DNA of 64,000 nt, taken from assembly GCA_963575745.1 (NCBI GenBank), contig CAUYUJ010001758.1, positions 394,560-458,559 on the forward strand. Reading direction: 5' to 3'. This document shows, piece after piece, positions 21,520 to 31,705 of the stretch. A model generated the notes under the pieces. It ran no database searches. It was not told where the DNA came from and saw nothing but the letters and a program-made list of their open reading frames with translations. This stretch comes from Prorocentrum cordatum. Its lineage: Eukaryota > Sar > Dinophyceae > Prorocentrales > Prorocentraceae. The position numbers were made by a program, and so were the translations under genes. Every line of letters begins with the position of its first letter. Within the stretch, counting starts at the first letter, position 1.

Positions 21520-22455
21520 GGGGGGGGGGTCGCTTTCTACTGGTATGTAAGCCCCCACGCTTGCGGATGAGGTGGTTGGCCCAATTTGCCTCGTTTCTTC
21601 GTCCTCTCGAATAGCCTTTCCCGTTTCTATTCTCAAGAACATGAAACTGCGAAGGGTAACGCTCTCAGATCGAAGCGTTTCAGTCGGACGGCGTCCTGAA
21701 ATACATCACCGCCTTGAAAGCAGGAGGAGGGACGAAGAAGGAGGAGGTCGACGGCTAAGGAAGATGACATGGGAGGGGAGCACGGGGGAGCACATGTGAG
21801 GATAAGGAAGACAAGGGCCGCGGCGTGGAGGAGCAAGAGGCGGGTACGAGAAGGAATGACCGCCCCGGGCTAAGTGTGCCAGGCTGCCCCAGGCGGTCTT
21901 CCTCCTGCTAATCCTCCTCTTCCTCCTCCTCCTCCTCCTCCTCCTCCTCCTCCTCTTCCTCCTCCTCCTCACTACTCCATCCTCTATCCTTCTCCCTGCT
22001 CCTCTCTCTCTCTCGTCCTCTTCCGGTGCCGTCTGGAAGGCCGAAGAAGGCTGGGCCCGAGAGGAGTCAGAGCGAAGTCACGCGAGAGCCCTCTCGCGTG
22101 ATTTCGATTTGGTATTTGGTGCCTCCAGGGCTCCCCATTGGGGTCCTCGTGCGGCCCCTCGGAGCGCTCCAGTGCCGTCTCGGATGCCCCCGTGGCAGCT
22201 CCAATAGGGGCCCAAGAGGAGTCAGAGCGAAGGCGCGCGCGGCAGTGGCCTCATGCTTCAGCGGGTGCCTTCCCCGATCCGCTGATCTGGCGCCCGCGCG
22301 CCAGATCGACGGGTCCCTGATTCCATCTCAGCGCGTGCTCGATTCGAGCTCCTCGCAGCTCGTTCCGTTCCGTTCCGATCGATGTTTTTAGCGGTCGCTC
22401 CCAGGTTTCCCCAACGAGGGTTTCGTCAGCGATCGTTCTCTGGTGACTTCCGTTG
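21520..22455 (+). other. Mixed region, no gene; (TCC)n and short direct repeat
   Basis: (TCC)n at 21906-21975. AGAGGAGTCAGAGCGAAG occurs at about 22058 and 22215. A hairpin CACGCGAGAG/CTCTCGCGTG is at 22079-22100. Confidence 0.55.
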
Positions 22456-23030
22456 CAGGAGGAGGAGGAGGAGGCGGAGGAGGAGGCGGAGGAGGAGGGA
22501 GGAGGAGGAGGGAGAAGAGGAGGAGGAGGAGGGGAGGAGGAGGAGGAGGAGGAGAGAAGAGAGAGAGAGAAGAGGAGGAGGCGGAGGAGGAGGAGGAGGA
22601 GGAGAGAGAAGAGGGAGAGAGAAGAGGAGGAGGAGGAGGAGGAGGAGGAGGAGGAGGAGGCGGAGGAGGCGGAGGAGGAGGGAGAGAAGAGGAGGGAGAG
22701 GAGAGGAGAGGAGGAGGAGGAGGAGGAGGAGGAGGAGGAGGAGGAGGAGGAGGAGGAGGAGGAGGAGGCGTTCCGGTGCCCAGGCCCTTCAGCGCGCACA
22801 GCCTCAACGGGGACTTTCGCCGCGGCCGCTCGCTGTCCGTGGATGCCTCGGCCAGGCGGCGGGGCTCCCCCCCCTCCTCCTCCTCCTCCTCTTCTCCCTC
22901 CTCTTCTTCCTCCTCCTCCTCCTTTTCCGCCTCCTCCGCCTCCTCCTCCTGCTCCTCCTGCTCCTCCTCCTCCTCCTCCTCCTCCTCCTCCTCCCCCTCC
23001 TCCTCCTCCCCCTCCTCCTTCCTCTTCAGG
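22456..23030. repeat. (GGA)n followed by (TCC)n, inverted triplet arrays
   Basis: About 310 bp of GGA-type triplets, a ~100-bp GC-rich spacer, then about 160 bp of TCC-type triplets. The halves are near complements and could form a long hairpin. Confidence 0.9.
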
Positions 23031-23149
23031 AGGAGGGGGTCTTTGTTTATTTGTGTGTCCCTGGGCGCCTTTAGAGAGCAGGGGGGGGGGGGGAGAGCGC
23101 CGGGGGCGGCGGCCCGCCCGCGGCCTGGCGCGGCCTTCATCGTCGATTC

Positions 23150-23275
23150 AAGACAGTATGGGAAACTATGGGGATTGGGGGGGAGGGCAACAACCCGGAG
23201 AAAATATAGGAGAACATGGGGAATCCTTTTCATGTGTGTGTAGTTATTTGTGTGTCCCAGGGCCCTGTCAGGGTG
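23150..23275 (+). repeat. Dispersed repeat F, copy 1
   Basis: Family marks: a G run, GAAAATATAGGAGAACATGGG and a terminal TTATTTGTGTGTCCC. Other copies: 30295-30445, 39813-40215 (three), 41143-41305 and 45555-45715. Confidence 0.6.
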
Positions 23276-24106
23276 GCCGGGATGGGGTGAGGGGGAGGAG
23301 GGAGAGAGAGGAGGGTGACGCAAACGACGCAGATGTCTGGCACTCCGCCTTTTTCTCATCTCATGTAGCTGTTTCTCTATCCTGGGGCATCACTGGCGAG
23401 GCGCATGAGCTCAAAGCCGCTGAGCTCAAAGCCGCGGCTCATGAGCTCAAAGCCGCTGCGGGTCAGAGGATGAGGGTCAGAGCAGGGTCAGAGGATGAGG
23501 AGGAGGAGGAAGAGGAGGAGGAAGGGGATGAGGAGGAGGAGGGTCAGAGGAACCAGGTGGATGGGGGGGGTCGAATAGATGTTCTAGGTGGTTAAATTCA
23601 GCATAGGCGTTGGTATATCTGTGGTCGAAAACTGGCATCCCGCTTTGTCCGGCGTAGTCCCGCTCAGTCCTGCCTACTCCAGCCTACTTCTGTGCTGTTT
23701 CGAGGACCAGGCTAGTCCAGCTGTGTTCTTCTTTTATAGGGCTGGATAGCCCTGAATCGTTCTTACGAAGTCCTCGCAGGAGTTGCCTCCAGGGGGAGGA
23801 GAAGGAAGAGAGAGGAGGGTCAGAGGAGGAACATGTAATTACTGGTGCCGCTACCTTTCCATCCTCGCCACGGCTGGATTCGCCTCGAATTCTTGGTCGG
23901 ATCGCTCCTCGGGATAGGTCTGTGGAGTACTTGCATCGGTATCCTTTCATCCGGGCATGGTTCACCTTTATCATGGAGTTACGCAGGCACGAAGCCAGTC
24001 CTAGAACGCATAGAGAGGGCCTGCTGAGGCAGGCAGACGAAAGCCCAACGAGTTAGCCGCGGAGGACGGCACCTGTCGAGCGGTGGCGACAAGCGGCTAC
24101 ATAGTC
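23276..24106. other. No gene; short direct repeats
   Basis: GAGCTCAAAGCCGC occurs three times at 23406-23460, followed by GGTCAGAG(G)ATGAGG repeats and a short GGA tract. The rest is unrecognised. Confidence 0.5.
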
Positions 24107-24200
24107 GCGAGGAGGAGGAGGAGTTGGAGGAGGAGGAGGAGGAGGAGCTTGAGGAGGAGGAGGAGGAGGAGGAGGAGGAGGAGGAGGAGGAGGAGTTGGA
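24107..24200 (+). repeat. (GGA)n microsatellite
   Basis: GGA triplets with GTT and CTT interruptions, ending about 440 bp before the retroelement relic. Confidence 0.92.
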
Positions 24201-24689
24201 GGTTCGATCTTTTCAGGACGTTTCTCGTCTGAGCGCTTCTCCCCTACTCCCCCTCCCGCGGCCGCCCTCGTCGTCTTTCCTTTCTTTTGTACGCGGGACA
24301 AATCGCCTTTCGGTCGCCCCGATTCGCCTCACGCTGCTGCGGACTGCCTCTGCCTCGCCGCCGACGAAAAACTGTTTAGGACGTTTCTCATGATGGGTTT
24401 GAGAGGCTCCCAGGGATTTTGTGGGGATGATTGTCCTCCTCTTCCTCCTCATCCTCCCCTCATGCCTCCACCTCCTGCTGTTGTTGCTGTCAGGGCGTGA
24501 TTGCTGTGGCTGCTTCGGAGATTGCCCCTGCTGGTTTTACAGGTTATGTCAATACAGATGCATGCGCTTGCCACCAGAAGCCGAGTAGTGTCGCAGCTGG
24601 CCGCACGCGGACGCTCATCCCGTAATCCTCAAGGCTCGGGCGTCGGGCGTGAGGCCTGCTTTGCTGCTGGTGGCACCGAGCGTGCTTTC

Positions 24690-25370
24690 TATAGGCGTGC
24701 CATGCCAGACGGCCTCGAAGAGATGATTCGCCTTCCTTCGATCGCAGCTAGGCGCTAAGGTATCGTCGACATCGATAGGTCTCCCGTGGGGCCGAGCGAG
24801 AAGATCACGCCTTGTGTCTGTGTTCTTCCCATGGGATGGTCTTGGGCCTTGCGCATCTGCCAGAGCGTCCTTCGGCATGCCTTGAGTGTCGAGGATTTCC
24901 TGCCTGCTGTTTCCCTGTCCCTGCACTCGGACACTGCCGGCGCTGAGTATGTGGGTCACAATATTGTCATGGGCACTGATCCTGCGCCGTGCAGAGGTGG
25001 CTTGACGGCGTCTGCCGGGTCTCGTTTGGGCTCTCGGTTCACGAGCTGAGCCCGGCCGAGCTGGACATTCGTTTCGTGGGCCAGAGCTTCAGTGGGGGGC
25101 CCAAGATATCTATCAAACCCTCGAACATATGGCGTTTCAGTTGCTGGATCGATGAGGCTTCACAGACGTGGATGGTGTAGCGATTCTGCCTTGCAGATTG
25201 TTGTGGGGCACCTCACGTGGGCGGCGGCTCTCAGGCGGGACGTGCTCTCTCTTGCATGCGACATACCAGTTTATGACCGCCGTTGGCAGTCCGCCTCAGA
25301 AGCTTTGGCCGAGTGTGCGTCAGGAGCTATAGACCTTCCGCTCTATCCTGCCCTTACTCTATACCGATAT
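24690..25370 (+). pseudogene. Reverse transcriptase domain, DIRS-like, broken
   Basis: A finger/palm segment MPDGLEEMIRLPS is followed after an in-frame TAA (24756) by PCVCVLPMGWSWAL, a conserved phrase of these RTs. The catalytic box, expected to contain Tyr-x-Asp, reads AEYVGHNIVMGTDP, so the Asp is missing. After a frameshift comes ELDIRFVGQSFSGG, and after a second, ALQIVVGHLTWAAALRRD, the connection before RNase H. At least two frameshifts, one stop and a lost catalytic residue make it non-functional. The family call rests on motif order; an alignment could still place it in another YR-retroelement clade. Confidence 0.75.
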
Positions 25371-25700
25371 GTATCTATATGTATATATATAAAAATAAAT
25401 ACATACCTTGGCACAACGTTGTTACTGCTTCTGTGTTTGCACGGGCGTGGCGTTGCCCGAGAGAGCGGGCGCCGTGGGGCGCTACGCCGACCGGTGGAGG
25501 CACCACGCTACTGGAGCCGAGCGTGCCAAAGAAGGTGCTCTCGAGATGAGCGAGCCGGTTCAGGGTTTCCCCAGCAAGGGCCACCACCAGGTACGTCACG
25601 GGAGGGACCTCACTGGGGCCGAGGTCTTGGGCGACGGAGGCGAGCAGCCGGGGCTACTCTCGAGGAGGTGCCAGAGGACGTCCTCAAGGGCCCGCGGGTC

Positions 25701-25890
25701 ACCATGGTGGCCTCCAAGGTTCTCTCGGAGGCCAACATCTTGGAGCTCGAGGGGGAGGCCCTCACGATGGCCGCGACGCACATCCTCAGGGCGTCCTCAC
25801 CATGTTGGCCTCCAGGGTCCTTGTGGTGGCCAACATCTTGGAGCTCGAGGGGGAGGCCCCCATGGTGGCCACGAATCACATCCTCAGGTG
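25701..25890 (+). repeat. ~99-bp tandem duplication inside the RNase H relic
   Basis: Two adjacent copies share ACCATG(G/T)TGGCCTCC, AACATCTTGGAGCTCGAG and CACATCCTCAGG and have since diverged, so the duplication is not recent. Confidence 0.75.
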
Positions 25891-25961
25891 CACCGAGGCC
25901 TTCAACCGCCGACTGGTCGTCTTGGTCGACAACCCCCCCCGGCCCTGGCGGTCTGCACGGG

Positions 25962-26114
25962 TTAAGTCGGGCATGTCCTTCTACAGGGCGAATACTCAAA
26001 AATAGTTTAAAAAATAGTCTGGGGAATTACTTGTTCTACAATTTGGGAGTATCTGTCTGCCTATATTTTATTGTTCGTCCAAAACCCGCTCGTAGGAGGA
26101 CACGCCCGACCTAG
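25962..26114 (+). mobile_element. MITE family A inserted in the retroelement
   Basis: TTAAGTCGGGCATGTCC left end, right end the complement of GTCGGGCGTGTCC. Octamers TGCACGGG (25954-25961) and TGCAAGGG (26115-26122) differ at one base. It splits the RNase H frame, so it is younger than the retroelement. Confidence 0.88.
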
Positions 26115-26429
26115 TGCAAGGGCCGATGGGGCCTCTCCTTGTCTCGTTCGGCCTCTCCGCAAGCTGGCCCGCTCAGCCCTGGTGGCGGGCGTGAGGGCTC
26201 ACATCCGTTGGCAGGACAGTCCGCTCGTGCCGCTGTGCGCCCAATCTTGCTACTCCAGGTGCCTCACCCCGCATTCCTGCCTCGGTGGCGTCTCCGGCCT
26301 CAGGGGAGGTCGCGGCGGCCGCGGATGGCGCCGACGACGTCGCTTCGCCGACGAGCGCGGCCGCGTGCGAGGGCGACCTGCCAGACGGGGCGCCTGAAGG
26401 CCCAGCGGGTGGCAGCTGCTCCACGGGTG

Positions 26430-27285
26430 TCCGTCGAGATGTCTGCCGCGGGCTCGCTCAGCCTCCTCGAAAGCCACTCGGTGACGCCTGGCGCCGAGCT
26501 GATGTATTTGAGCGCCGCCTGGCGCTTCGCGGACTCTGCCACGGGATGGGCCCGGGCGGGGCGATGGCCAATGTGCTGGATCCGCTCCTGGTCTCAACGC
26601 GGAGTTTCTGGATCCGCTTCTGGCCTAATATTCCAACGCGGAGTTCCTGGAGGGCGCCAGCGTCGAGGACGCCTCGAAGCTGCTGTAGAGCCTAGCGCAC
26701 CTCGTCCCCGAGTTCTACATCCTGGCGTACCTGAGGCCGCACGAGGCCTTCCTCCTGCTGGGCTGGCACCTCGTGGCACCGCGCTTGGTGGCGAGCAGGC
26801 AGTACAGCGCTTGGGGGTTGTTGCTGTGTGATGCGATGATCGGTGGCGCGGGCAAGACGGGCATGCTCGACGCCGCGGTGCTGCTGGACCTCTGCGACTG
26901 TCTGATCCCCCCAACATGACGGCTCTGCAGGCGCAGTCCGTGAACGACGGCTGCCTGCGAGACTTCACGCCAGGGGAGTTGCAGAGGCTGTTCAACCGGG
27001 TGGTGGTGCGGTTCGGGCTGACCCTGCTGCCGCCTCACCTCTGCTCGTTTTGCCGCGGTTGTGCGAGCAACGACCTGGTCACCGCGTCCACGGCGCAAGA
27101 CGAGGTGAGGGTTCGAGGGTCGTGGGCGACCATCACCAACCACAAGCGCTGTGCGACAACCATGCGCCTGCTCTTCGAGACGACGGTGGAGACCAGCTTC
27201 AGCAACGTCATGTCAGAGGGCTTCGGCGGCCCGCTGTCGGCCGCGCGGCTGCCGCCGCAGCTCGCGGCCGCGCTCAGATGTTAGG
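26430..27285 (+). pseudogene. Tyrosine recombinase (phage-integrase fold), broken
   Basis: An N-terminal core-binding-like stretch (SVTPGAELMYLSAAWRF, from ~26470) is followed by a shifted frame with FLEGASVEDASKLL, an in-frame TAG near 26694, then ILAYLRPHEAFLLLGW holding the first catalytic Arg, and GGAGKTGMLDAAVLLD. The last frame (26916-27284) has LPPHLCSFCRGCASNDL where HxxR-type residues are expected and RGSWATITNHKRCATT where the nucleophilic Tyr should stand; here it is Cys. A stretch normally between the two halves appears deleted at LVPEF|YILAYLRP. These enzymes cut and rejoin DNA through a 3'-phosphotyrosine; this copy cannot. Confidence 0.75.
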
Positions 27286-27299
27286 AGCTACCTGCAGCG

Positions 27300-27960
27300 C
27301 GCCCTCCGGGCTACCGCATCGCCCGGTCCGAAGTCGCTGGAGCGCCTGGTTTTCCTGGATCTCTTCGGTGGGAGCGGGCAGATCGCTGAGCAGAGATGCG
27401 CTGTCTGGGTAACCGTGCCCTGTCGCTGGGTATTTTCTTAACAGCCTTCGTGCAGACCATCTGGATCCTGTGTTTCGGGAAGTCATCATGGGGTGGGTGC
27501 GATCCTGGTGTGTTGCCGCACTGTGGCTAGGCATCCCTTGTACTTCTTCGACCCGTGCTTTGAAACGCCCGCTGCGCAGTAGCGACAGTCCATTTGGAGT
27601 CGAGGGGTTTACCGCTGCCGAACAAGAGCGCTTGCGTGTTGGGAATAGCGCCTTCTTTTTCATTATCGTGCTGGCCAAGCTGCGCGCCAGCAAGAATTGT
27701 CCCGGTCTTCGTGGAGAGCCCGCGTACTTCAATCATGTCGTGGTCGTGGACCCCACAACTTGCACACCTGGTGCAGTCGCTAGTCCTTTTGATGCCTGCC
27801 GTGGTTTCTGTTGATACCACTCTCCGATGAAACAAATGGCAACGCGAGTCGCCGTCTCGCACACATGGTGGGCAGCCTTCAGCACTTCGTAAGCGTTGCT
27901 CTAACAGGCGCGGTCTGCAACATACTAGGGAAGCGCCACGTTGAGCTCTCTGGTAACGCC
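27300..27960 (+). pseudogene. DNA methyltransferase-like domain, broken
   Basis: LERLVFLDLFGGSGQIA (27340-27390) resembles the S-adenosylmethionine-binding motif I (DLFxGxG). After a frameshift, ALWLGIPCTSS resembles motif IV, with Pro-Cys typical of cytosine-C5 methylases, followed by PLRSSDSPFGV and EQERLRVGNS. A further shift gives VFVESPRTSIM, resembling the ENP/ENV motif. A weak continuation (ATRVAVSHTW; ILGKRHVELSG) extends to about 27955. Capture of cytosine methylases by retrotransposons has been reported in dinoflagellates; whether this copy belongs to that lineage is not determined. Confidence 0.62.
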
Positions 27961-29351
27961 CCTTGGGGGGGGGGGGCATAAGTGGACTAGCATCGCCACT
28001 CCCTACCCTGTCCGCTTCGCGTCCGCCGCTGCTGAATGTCTGGTTAATATCGCAGTCAAAAGCCATTCGAGTGCATTACTTTTTTTTGGCGGGGGCCTGT
28101 AGTGCAGCCGATGCCGGCCAACTCGCCGGTACGGGAGCGGGTGCTGGCTGCTTGGCGGCTTGCGCCTGCTGTCCAACTCTCTCCCTCGATTCAGCCCGAA
28201 TCTCGCGGAGCGGCGGCCCCCGTGCGGTGCCCGCGCGCTCGCGTCACTGTTGGCCAGCGTGCCGAAACGCCCAGGCCATCAGCTCATGCGGAAGCGTTGC
28301 CCAGGCCAGCTGCCAGATAAGTATATCAGTGAGCCAGGGAGGCTGACAATAGTGAACTGAGAGACCTCTTGAGGCCTATTGGAGGCCTCTTGGAGCTCTC
28401 TTAGAGCCCTTTTGCAAGCCACTGGGGATCTCAGGGCCTTCTCGGGGAAACTCTCGGGCCCTCGGAGACGGGCAGCCGCACGGGGACGCTCGCTCCTGAA
28501 GCCTCGAGGCTCCCGCCCACCTCTCTTTTTTTGCCTTTTCGTTCGGATGGTGCTGGCCGCCCGGCGGCTCCTGCGCCTGCTCTCCCGGTCTCTCTTTCCG
28601 CCTCAGCCTGGGTGCTGGCTGCTCGGCGGCTGGCGCCTGCTGTCCCGACTCCCTTCTTCGCCTCAGGCTGAGTCTCGCTCGGCGGCGGCCCCACTGTGGT
28701 GCCTTTTGCGCCCGCCTCGCGATGAGTACGATCCAAGCTGGTGAAGGGAAACGCGCGCTATACATGCAGTGAAAGTCTGGCCCTCGTTTTTGTCAGCGCA
28801 TCGTGGCCTCGGGATCGCAGATCCATAGCTTGTTGGAGATATTCTTGGCCGTCTTGAGGCCGTCGTGGGCCGTCCTGGGCCTCTTGAGGCCGTCTTTGGG
28901 CCATTAGGGGGCCATCTTGGGCCCATCTTTTGTGTTCCGCATTCGGGCGGCGTTGTCGGTCCTACATGTTGCGGTCTTCTCTTGTACCCGACGCGGGTCC
29001 GACGCAGACTCGGCGTGGATTCGACGTCGGTTCGACGTTCTTTCGACTTGCTCGACATGGATCCGACGCGGATTCAACACGGATGGCCGGCGAGATTGGG
29101 CAGAGATTGGGCGAGATTCCACAAGGATGCAAGTCACGGGATGTTAAACTCAGAATCGGCGCTGGTATGCGCAACAGTGGCCGAATTTGGTTTCATCCGG
29201 CCTGCTCCGGCGCAGTCCCGCCCCAGATTCCACCCAAGGCCGCTTTCAGTATACAGCAACCACGCCCCAGGGAGGGAATTTTGTATACCAGACCCACGAC
29301 CAGGACCCTCGCTCGCTCCCCGGGGCTTTTGGGTATAGTATAGAAGCTTTC
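27961..29351 (+). repeat. Repeat-rich spacer: repeat O pair and short minisatellites
   Basis: A ~95-bp sequence with GGGTGCTGGCTGCT and GGCGCCTGCTGTCC occurs diverged at 28130-28245 and 28555-28720. CCTCTTGG/GGCC minisatellite K appears at 28360-28450 and 28840-28930, and GATTCGACGCGG-like 9-18-mers at 28980-29090. A G run sits at 27966-27977. No gene recognised. Confidence 0.5.
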
Positions 29352-29856
29352 CCGTGCGCAATTTTTGGCCCAATCCAGCGCAGTCTGGCTCCCTCAACGT
29401 CTGCTTGATCGGGCTCAACACCCCGACCTTCCTGGAGGGCCGAACCAACAGCACCAGCACCTCGGCGTCGAAATTACGGTTGATGCCTTAAGAAGTCCAG
29501 AGAGGTCCATCGGTCTGGAGAGCTGATCTTGCAGGCGCTCTGGATGGTTAGGGCGGCCCTCAGCGATTCTGGCGAGACTTTCCAGGATCAGAGCGTGAAG
29601 TACCTGCCCCGCTTTCGCTTCCAGGCAAAACCAAGTCATACCACGCGCCTCCTCGTCAAGCGGCCTGACCAGTACAGGCCGTAGTTTGGCATCGCTTGGT
29701 ATCTCTTGGAAGCGAGGGTGGTCAAAATCGAGGTAGGTTTGTTTGCCCCCATATTCCAGGAGTGACCTCCCCGGAGGTGCAAGCCGCGCAACACCTTGCG
29801 GGAGTTCAGATTCCGTCATGAAGGGGAGGGTGCCACGACCCTTCCAGACGACACGC
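29352..29856 (-). pseudogene. Coding-like sequence of unknown function, frameshifted
   Basis: The minus strand reads as normal-looking protein, e.g. GGKQTYLDFDHPRF, VLVRPLDEEARGMTW and HALILESLARIAEG, then after a frameshift near 29480 EVLVLLVRPSRKVGVL and SPIKQTLREPD. Composition is balanced and unlike the repeat translations around it. I do not recognise the family. The frameshift suggests a pseudogene, or two exons with an unseen intron. Its 5' side abuts the inverted repeat at 29951. Confidence 0.4.
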
Positions 29857-29950
29857 TTCGGACTCCCCCCCCCTCCGGACAAGCCGTGAAAGGGCGGCCT
29901 CTTGCCCAGACCCCACTTGGACCCTCCAGGACAGCTCAAATCTCGGGCGA

Positions 29951-30105
29951 AGAGAACTATGCACATGCACCGATCTTGGCCTGGCCCATCCTGGGCCCAG
30001 GATCGGTGCATGTGCCCTCATGGCCACGGTAGGAGGGCGTATCCACTGATCTTGGGCTCAGGATGGGCCTGGCCAAAATCGGTGTATGTGCATAGTTCTT
30101 TTTCC
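29951..30105. mobile_element. Inverted-repeat element E, copy 2
   Basis: Arms of about 52 bp: AGAACTATGCACATGCACCG and TTGGCCTGGCCCATCCTGGG on the left are mirrored near 30050-30103. Inner palindromes around CCTGGGCCCAGG occur. Related to 9376-9456. Confidence 0.65.
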
Positions 30106-30151
30106 TCTAAAATATACCCCCAAACAATCAGCCCCCCGCTCTCTTATTACC

Positions 30152-30285
30152 TTGGCATCGCTCGGACGTGTGCACTTCTTCCCTGCGAGGGCCGTCGAGG
30201 AGCATATTTCGGATCATCTGGCGAAACGTACACGCCCGAAACCGAACATCGCACGGGGAATGGACGTCCAGGCGATGGCAAGACA
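30152..30285 (+). repeat. Dispersed repeat Q, copy 1
   Basis: Matches 39311-39447: GGCATCGCTCGGACG, TCGAGGAGCAT, GATCATCTGGCGAAA and GGGAATGGACGTCC in the same order and spacing. Both copies lie upstream of family F copies. Confidence 0.65.
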
Positions 30286-30294
30286 ATGAGTCTC

Positions 30295-30445
30295 AGGAGG
30301 GAAACAAAAACACACAGACACACATCATCGTCCGAGAAGACGCAGGAAAAGATGGGACATTGGGGGGGAACACGAACACCCAACAGCTAGGGGGGGAAAC
30401 ATGGGACACCCTGATTTGTCTGTTTATTTTTGTGTCCCTGGGGCT
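30295..30445 (+). repeat. Dispersed repeat F, copy 2
   Basis: AACACACAGACACACATCATC, a GGGACATTGGGGGGGA block, GAACACCCAACAG and the terminal TTTATTTTTGTGTCCCTGG. A partial echo (GAAGACGAACACCCAG) is at 30618. Confidence 0.65.
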
Positions 30446-31590
30446 TGGTGAGCCCCGGAAGCGGCAGGGCAAGTGTTTCATCGTTTCCGAAAGAGTGTCT
30501 CTTGAACACGGAAACGGTTAGAAAAAACGGCAACCAGACACGGCGACAGAAACGGCTCCGGAAGTGGAGCCAGAATTGGAACCGGCCACGAAGATACAGG
30601 ACAAGAAGTGGAGGGGGGAAGACGAACACCCAGTAATTAGTGTTGAGGTGGACGATCCCTGGAGAGGGAGCATGTTGCCAAATAATTTCCAGACGTCTAG
30701 CACACGTCTTAAACGTGTGTCAAACATGCTTTCAACACGGCTAACACATGTTTAGAACATGTTCCCCTACATTTTCATACACACATTCAAACTTCAATGG
30801 TAGGACTGTTAGGGTGTCCACTGGCGTGGCATCCACAGGAACATTGGACATGCTGACCATGCGTCTGTCCCTCTGCGTGCCCCTGGGCCCGTGCTGAGAA
30901 GCTGCGCCCGCAGGCCGCCCGCCGCGGCGCCCGCCGGCGGCCGCCGGCGCGTGCTGGAGCGCGAGGCGCGGGGCGAGGAGCAGAAGCTGGAGTTCTTCCC
31001 GCGGGCGCCGCCGCCGCCGCGGGGGGGGGGCGAATCGTTGATCGGCAACTGGAGCAGAACTATACATCACCAGCGGCGGGCTGTTTTTCGCTCCCAGGAC
31101 TTTCTTTGGGGGGGGGGTCGGGGGCGACGTCGGGGCGGTGTGGTGTGCACTTTTTCCCCACTTCCCCCGGGCAAACAGCGAAGAATGTATACACCAGGAT
31201 CCCGTGTACACCAGGATCCGCTTTCCTCTGCGAGATTCAGTGTGAGGCCAGACAAAGGCGTCGGTGTATAGAGTTCGGAAATCCAGCCGAGATGCAAGCA
31301 ACCTGCGCGGGCCGTCAAAAGCTTATGTCAATGCATTTGTTTGTTGCGCTACGCTACACTCAGAGCGGCGTTTTAGCATCCGTACGCGCCTGAACCTCGA
31401 GCATCGGAGGCTACGGAAGACGGAGCGGCAGCATCCATCCTTGGGAACCGGTGCTTGTCCGCCCGAGGCTGGAGTTTGGAGTTCTTCCCATGGGCACGCC
31501 GCCACCGTGAGGGGGGGCCTGAGATCCAGGGCGTCGCATTTTTCTGTTCTCTCCGGGCAGTTTCGCCAGGGCTCGGGCTCCAACGAAGGA
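30446..31590. other. No gene called; short related blocks
   Basis: Two related stretches, 30960-31035 and 31465-31515 (shared GCTGGAG, GGAGTTCTTCCC and GCCGCC), may derive from one coding sequence, but neither has an intact context. G run at 31110-31117. Confidence 0.35.
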
Positions 31591-31599
31591 TTGCAAAAA

Positions 31600-31705
31600 A
31601 AACCCTCACTTGAACGAAGGATTGCAAAAAAACCCTGGATTGCAAAAAAACCCTGGGTTTTTTGCAATCCTGGGTTTTTTTGCAATCCTGGGTTTTTTTG
31701 CAGAC
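31600..31705. repeat. Inverted ATTGCAAAAAAACCC/GGGTTTTTTTGCAAT cluster
   Basis: Three copies of ATTGCAAAAAAACCC are followed by three complementary copies of GGGTTTTTTTGCAATCC, giving a hairpin with about 36-bp arms centred near 31655. Confidence 0.85.

Larger units (their letters stand above)
25440..26250 (+). pseudogene. RNase H region of the retroelement, interrupted by a MITE
   Basis: Fragments in three frames: GAVGRYADRWRHH, then NILELEGEALTMA (ending HILRA), then RRLVVLVDN with the acidic residue expected near the end of the RNase H fold. The frame breaks at 25962, where a family A MITE is inserted, and resumes after it with SALVAGVRAHIRW. Without the MITE and one copy of its octamer the host sequence is contiguous. 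A microsatellite-like insertion near 25370-25420 separates this region from the RT. Confidence 0.65.
24640..27960 (+). mobile_element. Decayed DIRS-like tyrosine-recombinase retrotransposon
   Basis: One strand carries, in order, reverse transcriptase, RNase H, tyrosine recombinase and methyltransferase-like remnants, all broken by stops or frameshifts. RT with RNase H, a tyrosine recombinase and a methylase is the DIRS-type toolkit; DIRS elements insert through the recombinase rather than a DDE integrase. Here the methylase lies after the recombinase and looks cytosine-C5-like rather than the usual DIRS adenine type (inference from motifs). The element contains a 99-bp tandem duplication and a family A MITE. 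Termini were not identified. Confidence 0.72.
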
